A stretch of DNA of 64,000 bases from positions 1 to 64,000 of the forward strand of contig JACTNB010000028.1 in the NCBI GenBank assembly GCA_014584345.1, written 5' to 3'. A model generated the notes under the pieces. The model saw nothing but the letters and a program-made list of their open reading frames with translations, made no database searches and had not been told where the DNA came from. The translations under genes and the position numbers were made by a program. Of the stretch, positions 17,781-27,276 are shown one piece after another (positions within the stretch are counted from its first letter, which is position 1; the number at the start of each line of letters is the position of its first letter). Source of the DNA: Planctomycetota bacterium. Its GTDB lineage: Bacteria; Planctomycetota; Planctomycetia; Planctomycetales; Planctomycetaceae.

Positions 17781-20012
17781 TTAAATGTAGTTGAACAGAT
17801 TCAATTGCAGTGTTCTGGCCGCGATCTGCTGGGTCGCCTGAATGCTGACCTGCAGATTGGTGAACTGCGTGATGGCCAGGGCCATGTCTGTATCAAAGAC
17901 GTTCGAAAGGGATTCCGATGTCTGCAATTGTTGGCTTTCGATGGCACTGGCCAGCGAATCCAGCGATTTCAGACGTGCGGCAACCGCCCCCCGTTGAAAA
18001 TTGAACGATTCCAGTTCGGCATTCACCAGTTTATCGATCGCTTCCAGTTCCTGGTTGTCTCCGGCCCTTAAGGCGTCCCCCAGGCGAAACAGCAGGTCGA
18101 GAACACCGCCCGCCCGCTGGGGATTCGGATCACGCCCCGCCAGGTCGACCACTCCATCTTCGCTGCCGGTCAAACCCAGGCCATTTGCTACGTCGTTCTC
18201 AGCGACAACCAGCGGTCCCGTGCCCGTGTTGTCATTCAGCCGGAATCCTCCCAGGCTTGCACTAAATTCCAGCGTCAGATTCCCGGGATCGACGGCATTC
18301 ACGGCATCCAGCACATCCTGCACGGTAACGGCTCCCGCCAGTGTAATATTCACCAGGGATCCATCCCGGCGGGTAATATCCAGCGTGTCTGGCCCCACGG
18401 GCGCCCCGGCTCCGTGGTTCAAGTTCGCCAGCAAACTACTGGAGGAAACGATGCCGATGTTGGTTCCCAGCAGGTCGGCATTCCCATCTTCCGAACCGGC
18501 AATTCCCAGCGCGCGGGTCACGCTGTTTTCGGTGATCGTCAGGGCGCCCGTGCCCGAGCTGTCGCCGATCACCAAACCGTTCCCCGTGCTGTTCAGCGAG
18601 GCGACCAGTATCCCCGGATCCTCGGCATTGATCAGATTCAACACGTCCTGCACGGTGGTTGCCCCTGCCAGCGATATCACAACCGATTCCCCATCACGCC
18701 GCGAGATTTCCAGGTCCACCGCTCCCCCCACGGGAACGCCTTGCCCCAGATTTAACTCCGCAAGTGGCGTCGTGGCGGAAAACGTGAGGAGGCCGAGACG
18801 GGCCGCGTTGTTTCCATTGTTTTCGGCAATCGAAAAATCGACACCGCTCAGCCGGCTGGCAATTCGCAGGCCACTCCCGTCGTCCGTGAAGCCGGTCATG
18901 ACATCGATATCGGCCGAATGAATCGCATTGAACAGGTCTTGCACGGTCGTCAAGCCGTCCAGGTCGATCGTGGCCGAACGGGTTCCGTTCGTGATCAACA
19001 AACCATTGCCAGCGGTCGCGCCAATCCCTGTTCCCCCATTCAGCGAGGCCAACGTGGTCTGTGCCGTGATGCGGGGATTGAAGTCCGCACTCGTGATACT
19101 TGCGGCGGCCGTGTTGCGGATGCCTAATTGGGCTGCCGTATGACTGTTGGGCAGGTCGGCCACGGCCACGGTCCCGGCGGCAGGGGTCAATTGCAGCCCG
19201 TTCGAAGTGATGGAGACGGACAGGTCGCCCGCAAAAGGCGCTTCCAATCGAGTCCGTAAATCCTCGACGGTTTGCGTGGTTGTCAGGTCGACTTCATGCG
19301 TCACCGGTCCCCCTCCCACGTCGACCGTGACGGAGATTATCCCCAGTTCGAGGCTCTGTCCTCCAAACAGAGAGTCGATTCGAGTTTGATCCGTCACGGC
19401 AGGATTCAGGTCGTTTCCCTGCACGTCGGCCAGCGGTTTGAATGTTTCGCTGGTGCTGACATTGTTCATCAGCAGATTATCCAGCGAGACGTAGGCATCG
19501 ATACTTTGTGTATTGCCGTCGAAGCGGATGGCATTGTTGTTCGACGCGTTGCTGAACGGAGCGGCTGTGTTTTCGGAGCCACCAAACAGATAGCGACCGC
19601 GAAACTTGGTGTTCCCCAGGTTTGTCACTTCCTGAATCAAGGTTTCGACTTCCGCGGCCATCTGCTGTTTTTCCGCCGCCGATGTCCCATCTCCCAGTCC
19701 CGCCAGGATGAATGTCTTCATCTGGTTGAAGACATTGCTCACATTGCCCAACGCGTCTTCACTGGCGGCCAGCAGCGAGCGGTTCATTTCCACGTTGCTG
19801 GCAAGTTGCTGCTTCCTTTCCAGGGTTTGCTGCAGCACGATGGTTTGAATGGCAGCCACCGGATTCTCGCCGATTGTCTGGAATCGCTGTCCCGTCGAAA
19901 CCTGGTCCTGCAATATCTGATACTGCCGCGTTTGCGCACTGAGGTTACTCATGGACCTGGTGTAAAGCAGCGAATTCGGAATTCGTCCGGGCAACAAGGG
20001 ACCTAATGACAC
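17781..20012 (-). CDS. flgL: Flagellar hook-filament junction protein FlgL (HAP3), enlarged
   Basis: The start is GTG 20012, with GGGAG 7 nt upstream. The N-terminus (RIPNSLLYTRSMSNLSAQTRQYQILQDQ overall, residues 10-37) and STGQRFQTIGENP are characteristic of FlgL, as is the C-terminal helix ending QIAARTLQLNLFNYI. At 743 residues it is more than twice the usual ~300. The excess is four tandem ~100-residue units between residues ~205 and ~627, placed between the conserved coiled-coil ends, where the surface-exposed domain of flagellin-like proteins sits. FlgL joins hook to filament. It is the last gene of the minus-strand cluster, 70 bp after flgK. Confidence 0.92.
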   Translation of the reverse strand: MSLGPLLPGRIPNSLLYTRSMSNLSAQTRQYQILQDQVSTGQRFQTIGENPVAAIQTIVLQQTLERKQQLASNVEMNRSLLAASEDALGNVSNVFNQMKTFILAGLGDGTSAAEKQQMAAEVETLIQEVTNLGNTKFRGRYLFGGSENTAAPFSNASNNNAIRFDGNTQSIDAYVSLDNLLMNNVSTSETFKPLADVQGNDLNPAVTDQTRIDSLFGGQSLELGIISVTVDVGGGPVTHEVDLTTTQTVEDLRTRLEAPFAGDLSVSITSNGLQLTPAAGTVAVADLPNSHTAAQLGIRNTAAASITSADFNPRITAQTTLASLNGGTGIGATAGNGLLITNGTRSATIDLDGLTTVQDLFNAIHSADIDVMTGFTDDGSGLRIASRLSGVDFSIAENNGNNAARLGLLTFSATTPLAELNLGQGVPVGGAVDLEISRRDGESVVISLAGATTVQDVLNLINAEDPGILVASLNSTGNGLVIGDSSGTGALTITENSVTRALGIAGSEDGNADLLGTNIGIVSSSSLLANLNHGAGAPVGPDTLDITRRDGSLVNITLAGAVTVQDVLDAVNAVDPGNLTLEFSASLGGFRLNDNTGTGPLVVAENDVANGLGLTGSEDGVVDLAGRDPNPQRAGGVLDLLFRLGDALRAGDNQELEAIDKLVNAELESFNFQRGAVAARLKSLDSLASAIESQQLQTSESLSNVFDTDMALAITQFTNLQVSIQATQQIAARTLQLNLFNYI
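18132..19400 (-). repeat. Four tandem ~100-residue repeats coded within flgL
   Basis: Units cover about residues 205-300, 315-408, 414-513 and 526-627 of FlgL. Each has an opening LxxLNxGxG-like turn, a strand pair with DLEISRRDGESVVI-type sequence, a helix with TTVQDVLNLINA-type sequence, then strands and an ALGIxGSEDG-like close. The helix motif matches the flagellin hook IN style repeat. Units 3 and 4 are clearly similar even by eye and are likely recent duplicates; units 1 and 2 are more diverged. Confidence 0.85.
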
Positions 20013-20082
20013 CGTTCACTCCCGCTTTCCATTCCCCGGCTGCACTGGTTTACCCCGTGCAACCTGTCTGGCCTGTCGAGTC

Positions 20083-21780
20083 TTACATATTCACCAAGGT
20101 ATTGAACATTTCCTCGATCGCGCTGATGATGCGTGCCGCTGCCGTATATCCGTGCTGAAGTTCGAGGATGCGAATCGCTTCTTCATCCAGGCTGACACCA
20201 GAAATCTGTTGCCGCTGACCGAACAGGGCTGCCTGAAACGCGGCATAGCCCTCGGCGACAGCCGTTTCCGCCGCCGCCCCCGTGGCGACCTGGCTGATGC
20301 TCTGCAGATAGAAATCGTCCAGGCTCAGCCCCCCCAGCAGACTGCTGGGCTGCTCCGAAAACCGCGCCAGCAGAATGGCGTTGGAGTTGTCGCCCGCCCC
20401 GCCCCCCCGGCCAGCCGCAAACAGTTGCGGATTCCCCGTCAACGCTTCATTCACGGCCACGCTGTTCGCATCCGTCCCCTTGAAGAACGTGTTGATGCCG
20501 AGCGCTGCAAGCACGCCCGAAGTATCGTTCCCGAAGCGGATTTCAAACCCGGCATCGGTGGTGATATTCAGCTTCCCAAACGTATCGACACTGGCCTGCA
20601 CATGTGAAATTCCCCCCAACTGGGCCTGCAGGTCGTTCAGCGAGGTGTCATTTCCTCCCAGACCATCCAGATCGATATTAATACTGGTGGCGACGATGCT
20701 CCCCGTCGCGCTGTCGTACAGTTTCACCTCGAAGCTGCCATGCTGCACGGGAAAGTCCAGGCCCGCCTGGTCCAGCGAAACCGTCGCGTCATTCAGGGCA
20801 TAGCTGCTGGTAATATTTGTATAACCGACCGTCCCTTCGCCGCTGGAGTGGAGCCGATTCATTTCGTAAATCAGTCCCCGCGTGTATTGATCCAGGGTAT
20901 CGACAAAACCGCCGAGTACGACATCGCGGGTTTCCAGGGCCCCCGCCAGTTCGCCCGTCGCGGCGGCATAGTCCTGCTTGCTCTTGGCAAAGCGGACCTG
21001 GTCCACCCCGATGCCCCGGTCCGGTTCTCGATACACTTCCAGCACATTCGTCGTCGAATTCAACACCAGGAATTCGTTCCCGCTGAACACGTCGACCGTG
21101 CCGTTGTCGTGGTTCGTCACCCGTATCGGCACGAGTTCCGACAGGCGATTCAAGGCGGTCAGCCGTTCGCTGCGCAGTCCACCCGCGTCACTCTTAAGCA
21201 GCCCCGCCGATTCCATCTGCACGATCTGCGGATTCAAGGCGGCAATCTGCTGGATCAGTTCATTTACCTCGGTCACCATTCCGGAAACGGTGGCGCTGAC
21301 CGACTCTCGGGCGCGGTCCAGTTGATCCCGCATCGTGTTGATGCTGCTCGCGAGTTGCTCGCCGGTATTCACGACCTGCTGACGATTCGATAGCAACTCG
21401 GGCTGGCCGACCACTTCGTTCAGCGAACCCAGAAACTGATTCAGCCTGGAGGATAAATCGTTGCTGCCCAGCTCTCCGACAATCAACTCTAGTTGACTAT
21501 AACCCGAAACTCGAAAATCCGAGGCTCGGGCGTCGGCATTGGCAAGATGCACCTGGCTTTCCAGATGCAGATCGATCTGCTGGCGGATGCCTGCCGCCTG
21601 GGCTCCCGTACCAAACAGCAGGCCATTGCTTTGATAGGGGGCCGCCGCGGTGATGTTCAATTGTTCGCGAACATAGCCCGGAGTATTGGCGTTCGCCACG
21701 TTCTGGCCCGCAACCTGAATTCCCGCGGAAAACAATTCCAGCGATCGTCCGGCCGTATAGAGCGTCGCATTCAATCCCAT
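20083..21780 (-). CDS. flgK: Flagellar hook-associated protein FlgK (HAP1)
   Basis: The N-terminus, with SLELFSAGIQVAGQNVANANTPGYVRE, is the canonical start motif of rod/hook/HAP proteins. The C-terminus has SGVSLDEEAIRILELQHGYTAAARII, the FlgK signature. The 565-residue length fits the family. FlgK forms the first hook-filament junction ring and is exported by the flagellar type III apparatus without a cleaved signal. It lies between the flgN-like chaperone gene and flgL, the standard order. Confidence 0.95.
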   Translation of the reverse strand: MGLNATLYTAGRSLELFSAGIQVAGQNVANANTPGYVREQLNITAAAPYQSNGLLFGTGAQAAGIRQQIDLHLESQVHLANADARASDFRVSGYSQLELIVGELGSNDLSSRLNQFLGSLNEVVGQPELLSNRQQVVNTGEQLASSINTMRDQLDRARESVSATVSGMVTEVNELIQQIAALNPQIVQMESAGLLKSDAGGLRSERLTALNRLSELVPIRVTNHDNGTVDVFSGNEFLVLNSTTNVLEVYREPDRGIGVDQVRFAKSKQDYAAATGELAGALETRDVVLGGFVDTLDQYTRGLIYEMNRLHSSGEGTVGYTNITSSYALNDATVSLDQAGLDFPVQHGSFEVKLYDSATGSIVATSINIDLDGLGGNDTSLNDLQAQLGGISHVQASVDTFGKLNITTDAGFEIRFGNDTSGVLAALGINTFFKGTDANSVAVNEALTGNPQLFAAGRGGGAGDNSNAILLARFSEQPSSLLGGLSLDDFYLQSISQVATGAAAETAVAEGYAAFQAALFGQRQQISGVSLDEEAIRILELQHGYTAAARIISAIEEMFNTLVNM

Positions 21781-21904
21781 GTACCCGTTCTCCCCCGCAG
21801 TGCCTGCCTGGCACGCTTCGAGGCGGTTTCCGCCTCGGACATCAGCAGTATTTCCCTGTCCAACCTGTTATTCTTCCTCGCTGCCGCGCCGCGAAACGGT
21901 CCGC

Positions 21905-22417
21905 TCAGATCGAAGCGTCCAGCAGCGTCCCGCCCCCGCCGACGGACGTATCGCTCCGTTGTTGATACACCGGTGACCTTTGCCCCCCCTGGGCAATCAG
22001 ATCCAGTATCTGGGCATAACAGCGCGCACCTCGTTGTGCCAGCACCCACATTCCCCAACTCTCCCGGCGGAGGTGTTCGTTATTGCGCAGGACTTCGCTT
22101 AACAGGGACTGCCACGCGGGCTCTCGGTGCCAGTCGAGTTCCCGCCCGATCTCCTGTAGCGATTTCCCGGCCAACCCCTGTTGCTGGCACTTCCGCAGCC
22201 AATGTTTCCGCTGCTCCAGCAAGCCATGAAGCCGCCTTTGCCCTTCCGCCTCGTCTTGCTCCAGCAACCGAACCTGTTCCCAGTTTCCCTGGATCAAGGC
22301 GTCCCGCTTGGGAGCCTGAAGTTCCAGCAGCGCGCGCTGCACGCTGCGCAAGTCCTGTAGAAAGTGTTGGGCTTCGAGCCGCAATGGCACGGATTCTGTC
22401 AACGTCGCGGAATTCAT
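21905..22417 (-). CDS. FlgN-like flagellar export chaperone
   Basis: The 170-residue product is almost entirely helical and charged, with heptad-like stretches (QHFLQDLRSVQRALLELQAPKRDALIQGNWEQ) resembling the FlgN family, which chaperones FlgK and FlgL to the export gate. Its C-terminus is Gly/Gln-rich and probably flexible. Its position directly upstream of flgK is the strongest argument. Sequence conservation in this family is low, so the call depends on context and size. Confidence 0.65.
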   Translation of the reverse strand: MNSATLTESVPLRLEAQHFLQDLRSVQRALLELQAPKRDALIQGNWEQVRLLEQDEAEGQRRLHGLLEQRKHWLRKCQQQGLAGKSLQEIGRELDWHREPAWQSLLSEVLRNNEHLRRESWGMWVLAQRGARCYAQILDLIAQGGQRSPVYQQRSDTSVGGGGTLLDASI

Positions 22418-22579
22418 ACGACCGGTCCTGGAAGAGTCCCTCGGGCATCGCCTCCGCCAGTCAACACGTTGTTGCGGGACGGTATGCGTCTCTTCTCAAA
22501 TCGGCGCGAGAGCGTGCGGAACTGCCGGTTGTTCCGATTGTGCGGACGATAACGGTCGTATCGAGTCCAGTCAGGCCGA

Positions 22580-22930
22580 CTAGGCAAAATGGTTAAGTTG
22601 ACCACCCAGCTCCGCTTGCCTGGCCTGGCGGTAATTTTCGAAGTTCGGGTACAGCGGGGCAGCAAAGTGAGCGCCATGATCCTTGGCCAGATCCTCGGCC
22701 AATTGCTGATCGAGTTGCCCTCGAAACATCTTTTCCGCCTGGCCTCCTCCCAGATACTGAATTTCCCCCTGGCCACTCCGCAGCGACTTCAACATCTGCT
22801 TGAAGAATGTGCCGGCCACGAAATTTTGAAAGGCCTGCTTCGTTTCCAGGCTCGATCCCGTGGCGCGATCCGGGGCGGACGCTTGCGGCAGATACGTCTG
22901 CATGGAACTTGTCGAGGAAATGTTCAACAT
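22580..22930 (-). CDS. flgJ: Flagellar rod-binding protein (FlgJ N-terminal domain only)
   Basis: Starting at ATG 22930, the 116-residue protein has the rod-binding block FQNFVAGTFFKQMLKSLRSG followed by YLGGGQAEKMFRGQLDQQLAEDLAK, which matches the FlgJ N-terminal domain. The muramidase domain found in enterobacterial FlgJ is absent, as in many non-proteobacterial flagella where a separate hydrolase opens the wall. It follows flgI by 7 bp, so the two are probably co-translated. A gap of 162 bp separates it from the flgN-like gene; flgM, common at this place, was not found. Confidence 0.85.
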   Translation of the reverse strand: MLNISSTSSMQTYLPQASAPDRATGSSLETKQAFQNFVAGTFFKQMLKSLRSGQGEIQYLGGGQAEKMFRGQLDQQLAEDLAKDHGAHFAAPLYPNFENYRQARQAELGGQLNHFA

Positions 22931-22937
22931 GGGAACC

Positions 22938-24047
22938 TCAAATCTCTTCGTAAATCGCATGCAGTTTGCCGGACCGGGCCAATTCCCGCAGCACTTCAAT
23001 CATGGCCTCGCGCGGCACCCCAAGTTCGTTGAGGGCCTGCACCAGTTGATCGAGACGGGATGTGGTCCGCGTGGACTGTTCGTCCGACAGGGCGTTGAAT
23101 CGCGCGCCATCGTAATTCACGTTGTTCGCCCCGACACTGATTTGCAGATTGGGGTGATTGATCAGCACCGGGCTGACTTCGACGTCTCCCGAGATGATCA
23201 CGACCCCCGTCTTGGAATTGACTTGCACGCGTGAAAGACTATGGGGCGAATTGACCTTGAGATCCATAACCTCCGCGATGAACTCCACCGGAGTGTTCTG
23301 CCATGTCTTGGGGATTTTCACGTCGATGATGCTGGGGCTGATCGGGCTGGCATGCTGCTGATCGAACGATTCAAATTCGAAGGCTTCGTTGATTTGCTCG
23401 GTAATCATGCGAGCCGTGATAAAACTCGAATGCGATTCGTTCAACAGCAGGCGAATCCTGGGCTCGCCCGTGGAAACATTCACAATGCGCGACAGGTATT
23501 CGCTACTGCGAAACAGATCGGCTTCCAGGACCGCGCCACCGGGAATACGCGCCATGGTCGGCACCGAGGCGTCTTCAACCACCAGGGCTCCCGAGCACGT
23601 GCCCACCAGCAGGTCGTTTCTCAGGTCCGCGGATTGCAGCGGGGAAATCAGCAGTCGCCCCCCCTTCAAGCTTTTGGCTCCCAGGTATGAACTGACGTAA
23701 CAATCCAGGCGCTGCCCCTGGTGCAAACCCGTCTTTGGGATGGTCGCTTCGATCAGCACGATCGCCACGTTATTGGCGTCCTTTAACTCCCGCGGATCCA
23801 GCACCGGGGCGTGCATGGCTCGCATGGCTGCCGCCAGCGCCCGGATTGTGGGGCCGGCGTCCCCACCATCTCCCGTTCCGTTCAGGCCCACCACCAAACC
23901 CATGCCCGTCAGGCGAATCTCCTTGTGCCCATGGACCGTGCAGATACTCTCCAGCCGCACCTGGGCGGATACCACGGAAGGCATTCCCAGCCAGCAGCAG
24001 GCCAGCAACAGGCCCAGATAACCCGTGAATCGATACCGCTGAAACAT
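22938..24047 (-). CDS. flgI: Flagellar P-ring protein FlgI
   Basis: A signal peptide (YLGLLLACCWLGMPSVVSAQ) precedes VRLESICTVHGHKEIRLTGMGLVVGLNGTGD, the strongly conserved FlgI start. Later blocks ANNVAIVLIEATIP, GARGQRLD-type GQRLDCYVSS, and VVISGDVEVSPVLI also fit. The C-terminal helices (LDQLVQALNELGVPREAMIEVLRELARSGKLHAI) are typical. At 369 residues it is full length. FlgI assembles the periplasmic P ring around the rod. Presence of P- and L-ring genes indicates a diderm envelope with an outer membrane. Confidence 0.95.
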   Translation of the reverse strand: MFQRYRFTGYLGLLLACCWLGMPSVVSAQVRLESICTVHGHKEIRLTGMGLVVGLNGTGDGGDAGPTIRALAAAMRAMHAPVLDPRELKDANNVAIVLIEATIPKTGLHQGQRLDCYVSSYLGAKSLKGGRLLISPLQSADLRNDLLVGTCSGALVVEDASVPTMARIPGGAVLEADLFRSSEYLSRIVNVSTGEPRIRLLLNESHSSFITARMITEQINEAFEFESFDQQHASPISPSIIDVKIPKTWQNTPVEFIAEVMDLKVNSPHSLSRVQVNSKTGVVIISGDVEVSPVLINHPNLQISVGANNVNYDGARFNALSDEQSTRTTSRLDQLVQALNELGVPREAMIEVLRELARSGKLHAIYEEI

Positions 24048-24152
24048 GATGAATTCGATCCCTATGGAAGAAGAAACAGCTTATATCCGCGGAAGGCAAG
24101 AGGGGCACGTGGGATGCTGGAGGGAGTGGATGAAACAACCGCTCAGGTCGTA

Positions 24153-25058
24153 TCAGAACGGCCAGAACATATCGATCAGTTTGTTGCCCCAACGGCGCCC
24201 CGTGCTGGCATGCACCCGGCCCTGAAGGCGTTTTTCAATATTGAGATTGGCGATGTTCTCGCTCAAGACGGTGTTGTTGCGCAGCACGTCTTCATATCGC
24301 ACCTCGCCATGCAGGGTGTATTCCCACAAGTCATCGTTGGCATTGATCTTCTTGCGGGCCTCCAGGACCAGGTTCCCGTTCGGACGGATATCCACAACCG
24401 TGGCGGCAATCCGATACGTGATCCCTTCCTGATCCGTGACCTGTCCCGTGGCTTGAATTCGTTCCTGCTGATTCATGTCGATCGTGGGACTCGTGGTGGC
24501 GGAATTCCGCAGTGTCAGCCCATCAAGCTTCACGAACTCCTTCAGTTCGGATTTCAACGACGCATTACGCTGACGGTTGAACCGGGAATTCAGCGTCACT
24601 TCCGAACGTTCGCTGACAATCACCGTAACAATGTCGTTCACCTTGAAGGCACGATCCGTCGGATGATCGATATAGATCCACGAAAAATCGCGGACCGTGG
24701 GCGCGGGCGGCATCGGCAGCGGCGGATGCCCATAGGCAAATTCTCCCGGCAGGGGAGGCCCAAAGCCAGCACCCGCGGGAGCAGGAGGAGCATAGGGATT
24801 GCCAACGGGCGGACCGGGCGGGGGAGGTCCGAAGCCCGCACCTGCCGCACCACCCCCAGGAGCGGGCGGAACGTAGGAATTGCCTCCCGGCGGACCGGGC
24901 AGGGGAGGCACGCCGGGAGGGCGTTCATTGCCGAACACCGATTCGGCATCGTACCTTACACCACCACGCGAAGTACCCGGACCATACGGGTTCCCTTGTG
25001 CCCACACCCCTGCGGGTGTCAGCAAAACGGTGAACAGTATCAACAATATAATACGCAT
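24153..25058 (-). CDS. flgH: Flagellar L-ring protein FlgH with a Pro/Gly-rich linker
   Basis: The C-terminal two thirds match FlgH: DIVTVIVSERSEVTLNS-like strand, a central TGQVTDQEGITYRIAATVVDI, NGNLVLEARKKI, and GEVRYEDVLRNNTVLSENIANL. The L ring sits in the outer membrane. Two features are unusual. FlgH is normally a lipoprotein, but here the N-terminus (LILFTVLLTPAGVWAQG) reads as an ordinary signal peptide without a lipobox Cys. Also, residues ~25-125 form a low-complexity Pro/Gly/Ala linker with repeated GFGPP and GNPYAPP-type units, lengthening the protein to 301 residues from the usual ~230. Confidence 0.9.
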   Translation of the reverse strand: MRIILLILFTVLLTPAGVWAQGNPYGPGTSRGGVRYDAESVFGNERPPGVPPLPGPPGGNSYVPPAPGGGAAGAGFGPPPPGPPVGNPYAPPAPAGAGFGPPLPGEFAYGHPPLPMPPAPTVRDFSWIYIDHPTDRAFKVNDIVTVIVSERSEVTLNSRFNRQRNASLKSELKEFVKLDGLTLRNSATTSPTIDMNQQERIQATGQVTDQEGITYRIAATVVDIRPNGNLVLEARKKINANDDLWEYTLHGEVRYEDVLRNNTVLSENIANLNIEKRLQGRVHASTGRRWGNKLIDMFWPF

Positions 25059-25104
25059 GGCACTTGGTCGGTATGAATTGAGTGCGGCCTGTTATGCCGG
25101 GGGA

Positions 25105-26382
25105 TTACTCGGGAAGGCGCGCTGGTTGATTCGCCAGAATCCGCCCGGAATGTACAGGCGAAACGGTGGGTTGAATATCCGATGGAACGGCAGGCATCCG
25201 GGGGCTTGCGGAGGATGTTGTTTCCCGAAACGGAGCAGGAGAGGAGTGATTCGGCTGGGTTCCGGACATCGCCGGGGTCGATTCCCGTTGTGTCCGTGCT
25301 GGCAACTCGTGCCCGATTTGCCGTCCGGATATTGCCACGGTCAAGCCACCCGCTTCTCCCTTGGGGGGCGCTGCCGTGCTTTCCGTTTGCAGGACAATTT
25401 CCGCTTCCCGCAGTCCCGAAACGCGTGCGGAGAGGCGTTCCTTGCCATCGACGGGCACCAGCGTGACGAACTGCCCCAGGCTGCCATCATCGAGGCTGCG
25501 GCAATAACGCCGCACCAGGATCGAGCCAACCTTGGCCGTGACGTTCACCACTTCCCCACGACGAATCAGCGGCTGTGCCCGTACATCGTCTGGCCGCAAC
25601 GGAACGTCCGCCCGCAAACTTCGCAGGGTTTCGGTGCCAATGACCAGCGCGGGATCCGTGAAAAACCCTTCGGACTGTTCGGTATCGATCCAGACCAGAT
25701 CGGAAGCCCGCAAAACCTGGCCTCGGGGCAGTCCCTGTTTCAAGCCCAGCGCGCGGGGTTTCCGGGAAATGCGACAGGAGACATCATGGCGAACAATCGT
25801 CCCGTCAACGGACTGACCGGTCAATTGAAACATCTGATTGTCCACCCAGGGAGCATGTCCCCCTTGAATGTTCCAAACGGCATCTGCGGGAGCAGTGGCC
25901 AGAATTTCGCGTAGTTGCTGTTCCGAAAGTTCAATTCGCAAGTGCGATAGTTCCGGTGATTGAAATTGCACGTATGCGGAAATCAACTGCTGCAGTTCGC
26001 CCTGAAATCGCTGTAAATGACGTTGATCGAACGTCGGTGCCACCGTGGTAACGGGGACTTCCCGTAACGTACGTGTCACCAGGGAATCGCTGGCCCCCGT
26101 GAATCGCAATGCGGTCTGGTCGACGCCCCGCAACGACAATTCCCTGCGTATGGTATCCAGCGAAATTCTCGCCACCCTCCCCGCCGCCGGGGCCGGGCAG
26201 ATTGTGAGTCTTTGTAACTGCTCCTTTTCCGCTGCATCCGCTTCGGAAATCTCCGCAATGTCTCCCAGTTGAACCAACGCCGCGGAAACCTGCGATTCGC
26301 CGCGCAGTCGGATCAGAGTTGCCTCGGCTGACCCGCAACAGGTCAGCAGCAACAGAAGCAGGCTGGGGCCGAGGTGTTTCAT
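25105..26382 (-). CDS. flgA: Flagellar P-ring assembly chaperone FlgA
   Basis: The ATG at 26382 begins a signal peptide (MKHLGPSLLLLLLTCCGSAEA); the open frame extends 5 codons upstream to a TTG. The C-terminal half shows the SAF-like and FlgA blocks: LPRGQVLRASDLVWID, VIGTETLRSLRADVPLRPDDV, and RRGEVVNVTAKVGSILVR. FlgA binds FlgI in the periplasm. The 425-residue product is longer than enterobacterial FlgA (~220), having an extended N-terminal part and a Ser/Pro-rich C-terminal tail of ~90 residues. It sits between flgG and flgH. Confidence 0.85.
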   Translation of the reverse strand: MKHLGPSLLLLLLTCCGSAEATLIRLRGESQVSAALVQLGDIAEISEADAAEKEQLQRLTICPAPAAGRVARISLDTIRRELSLRGVDQTALRFTGASDSLVTRTLREVPVTTVAPTFDQRHLQRFQGELQQLISAYVQFQSPELSHLRIELSEQQLREILATAPADAVWNIQGGHAPWVDNQMFQLTGQSVDGTIVRHDVSCRISRKPRALGLKQGLPRGQVLRASDLVWIDTEQSEGFFTDPALVIGTETLRSLRADVPLRPDDVRAQPLIRRGEVVNVTAKVGSILVRRYCRSLDDGSLGQFVTLVPVDGKERLSARVSGLREAEIVLQTESTAAPPKGEAGGLTVAISGRQIGHELPARTQRESTPAMSGTQPNHSSPAPFRETTSSASPRMPAVPSDIQPTVSPVHSGRILANQPARLPE

Positions 26383-26415
26383 GAGGGAAAACCACAACGA
26401 AGGAAAGGGATTGAA

Positions 26416-27219
26416 TTAGAACCGGCGGAGATTATTGATCAACTGCAGCATCTGATCGCCCGCCTTCAAGGCCTCGCTGTTCAGTTCCACGTGCCGCTGC
26501 GTCTTGATCAACTCGACAAGTTCCCGTACGGGTTCCACGTTCGATGTTTCCAGAAAACTTTGCTTCAATGTTCCCGATCCATCCTGTCCGGGGATGGAAA
26601 CCGTCGCAATACCCGAGGCATCCGTGGCCTGATACAGATTCTCGCCGACCTGCAACAAGCCCTCGTTATTCACGAACCGGGCAAGCTGAATTTGTCCTGC
26701 TTGTGTCAGCGTGGCCACACCCGCTTCCTGATACCACACTTCTCCATTCGCGGTGATGGAGATATTGATCGCCGTGGGAGGCAGATTGATCGCCGGTTCC
26801 AGCAGACGCCCCGTCTGTGCAGAGGTCATGACGATATTGCCTTCCGAATTCTTCGAGAACGTGCCCGCCCGGGTGTACAAGGGGTCGCCCCCATTCGGAT
26901 CCTGGATCTGAAAGAATCCATCCCCGAGTATCGCAATATCGAGCGGGTTGCCCGTCTCCTGCAGGTTCCCCTCGCGAAAATCGACCTGGGTCGCCCGCAC
27001 GCCCGCCCCCAAACCGACGGAAATCCCGGTCGGGGTTTGTGCCGGCACTGCCTGGGCACCCGGCAGCTTGATATGTTCATAGAACAAATCCTCGAACTCC
27101 GCCCGGCTCCGCTTGAATCCCGTCGTCCCCGCGTTCGCCAGGTTGTTGGCGATTACGTCCAACTGAAACAGATGGGCATCCATGCCGGAAGCGGCGGAAT
27201 ATAATGTGCGAATACTCAT
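26416..27219 (-). CDS. flgG: Flagellar distal rod protein FlgG
   Basis: The protein opens LYSAASGMDAHLFQLDVIANNLANAGTTGFK (residues 5-35), the hallmark of rod proteins, and contains VGLGAGVRATQVDFREGNLQETGNPLDIAILGDGFFQI, which distinguishes FlgG from FlgF. The end reads LVELIKTQRHVELNSEALKAGDQMLQLINNLRR. The 267-residue length matches. FlgG forms the distal rod crossing the peptidoglycan. It follows flgF by 57 bp and precedes flgA. Confidence 0.95.
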   Translation of the reverse strand: MSIRTLYSAASGMDAHLFQLDVIANNLANAGTTGFKRSRAEFEDLFYEHIKLPGAQAVPAQTPTGISVGLGAGVRATQVDFREGNLQETGNPLDIAILGDGFFQIQDPNGGDPLYTRAGTFSKNSEGNIVMTSAQTGRLLEPAINLPPTAINISITANGEVWYQEAGVATLTQAGQIQLARFVNNEGLLQVGENLYQATDASGIATVSIPGQDGSGTLKQSFLETSNVEPVRELVELIKTQRHVELNSEALKAGDQMLQLINNLRRF

Positions 27220-27276
27220 GCTTCCCTATCCCATCCCCGCTGTATCTTGCCTGTTGACGTTTCACAAAGCGATTGA

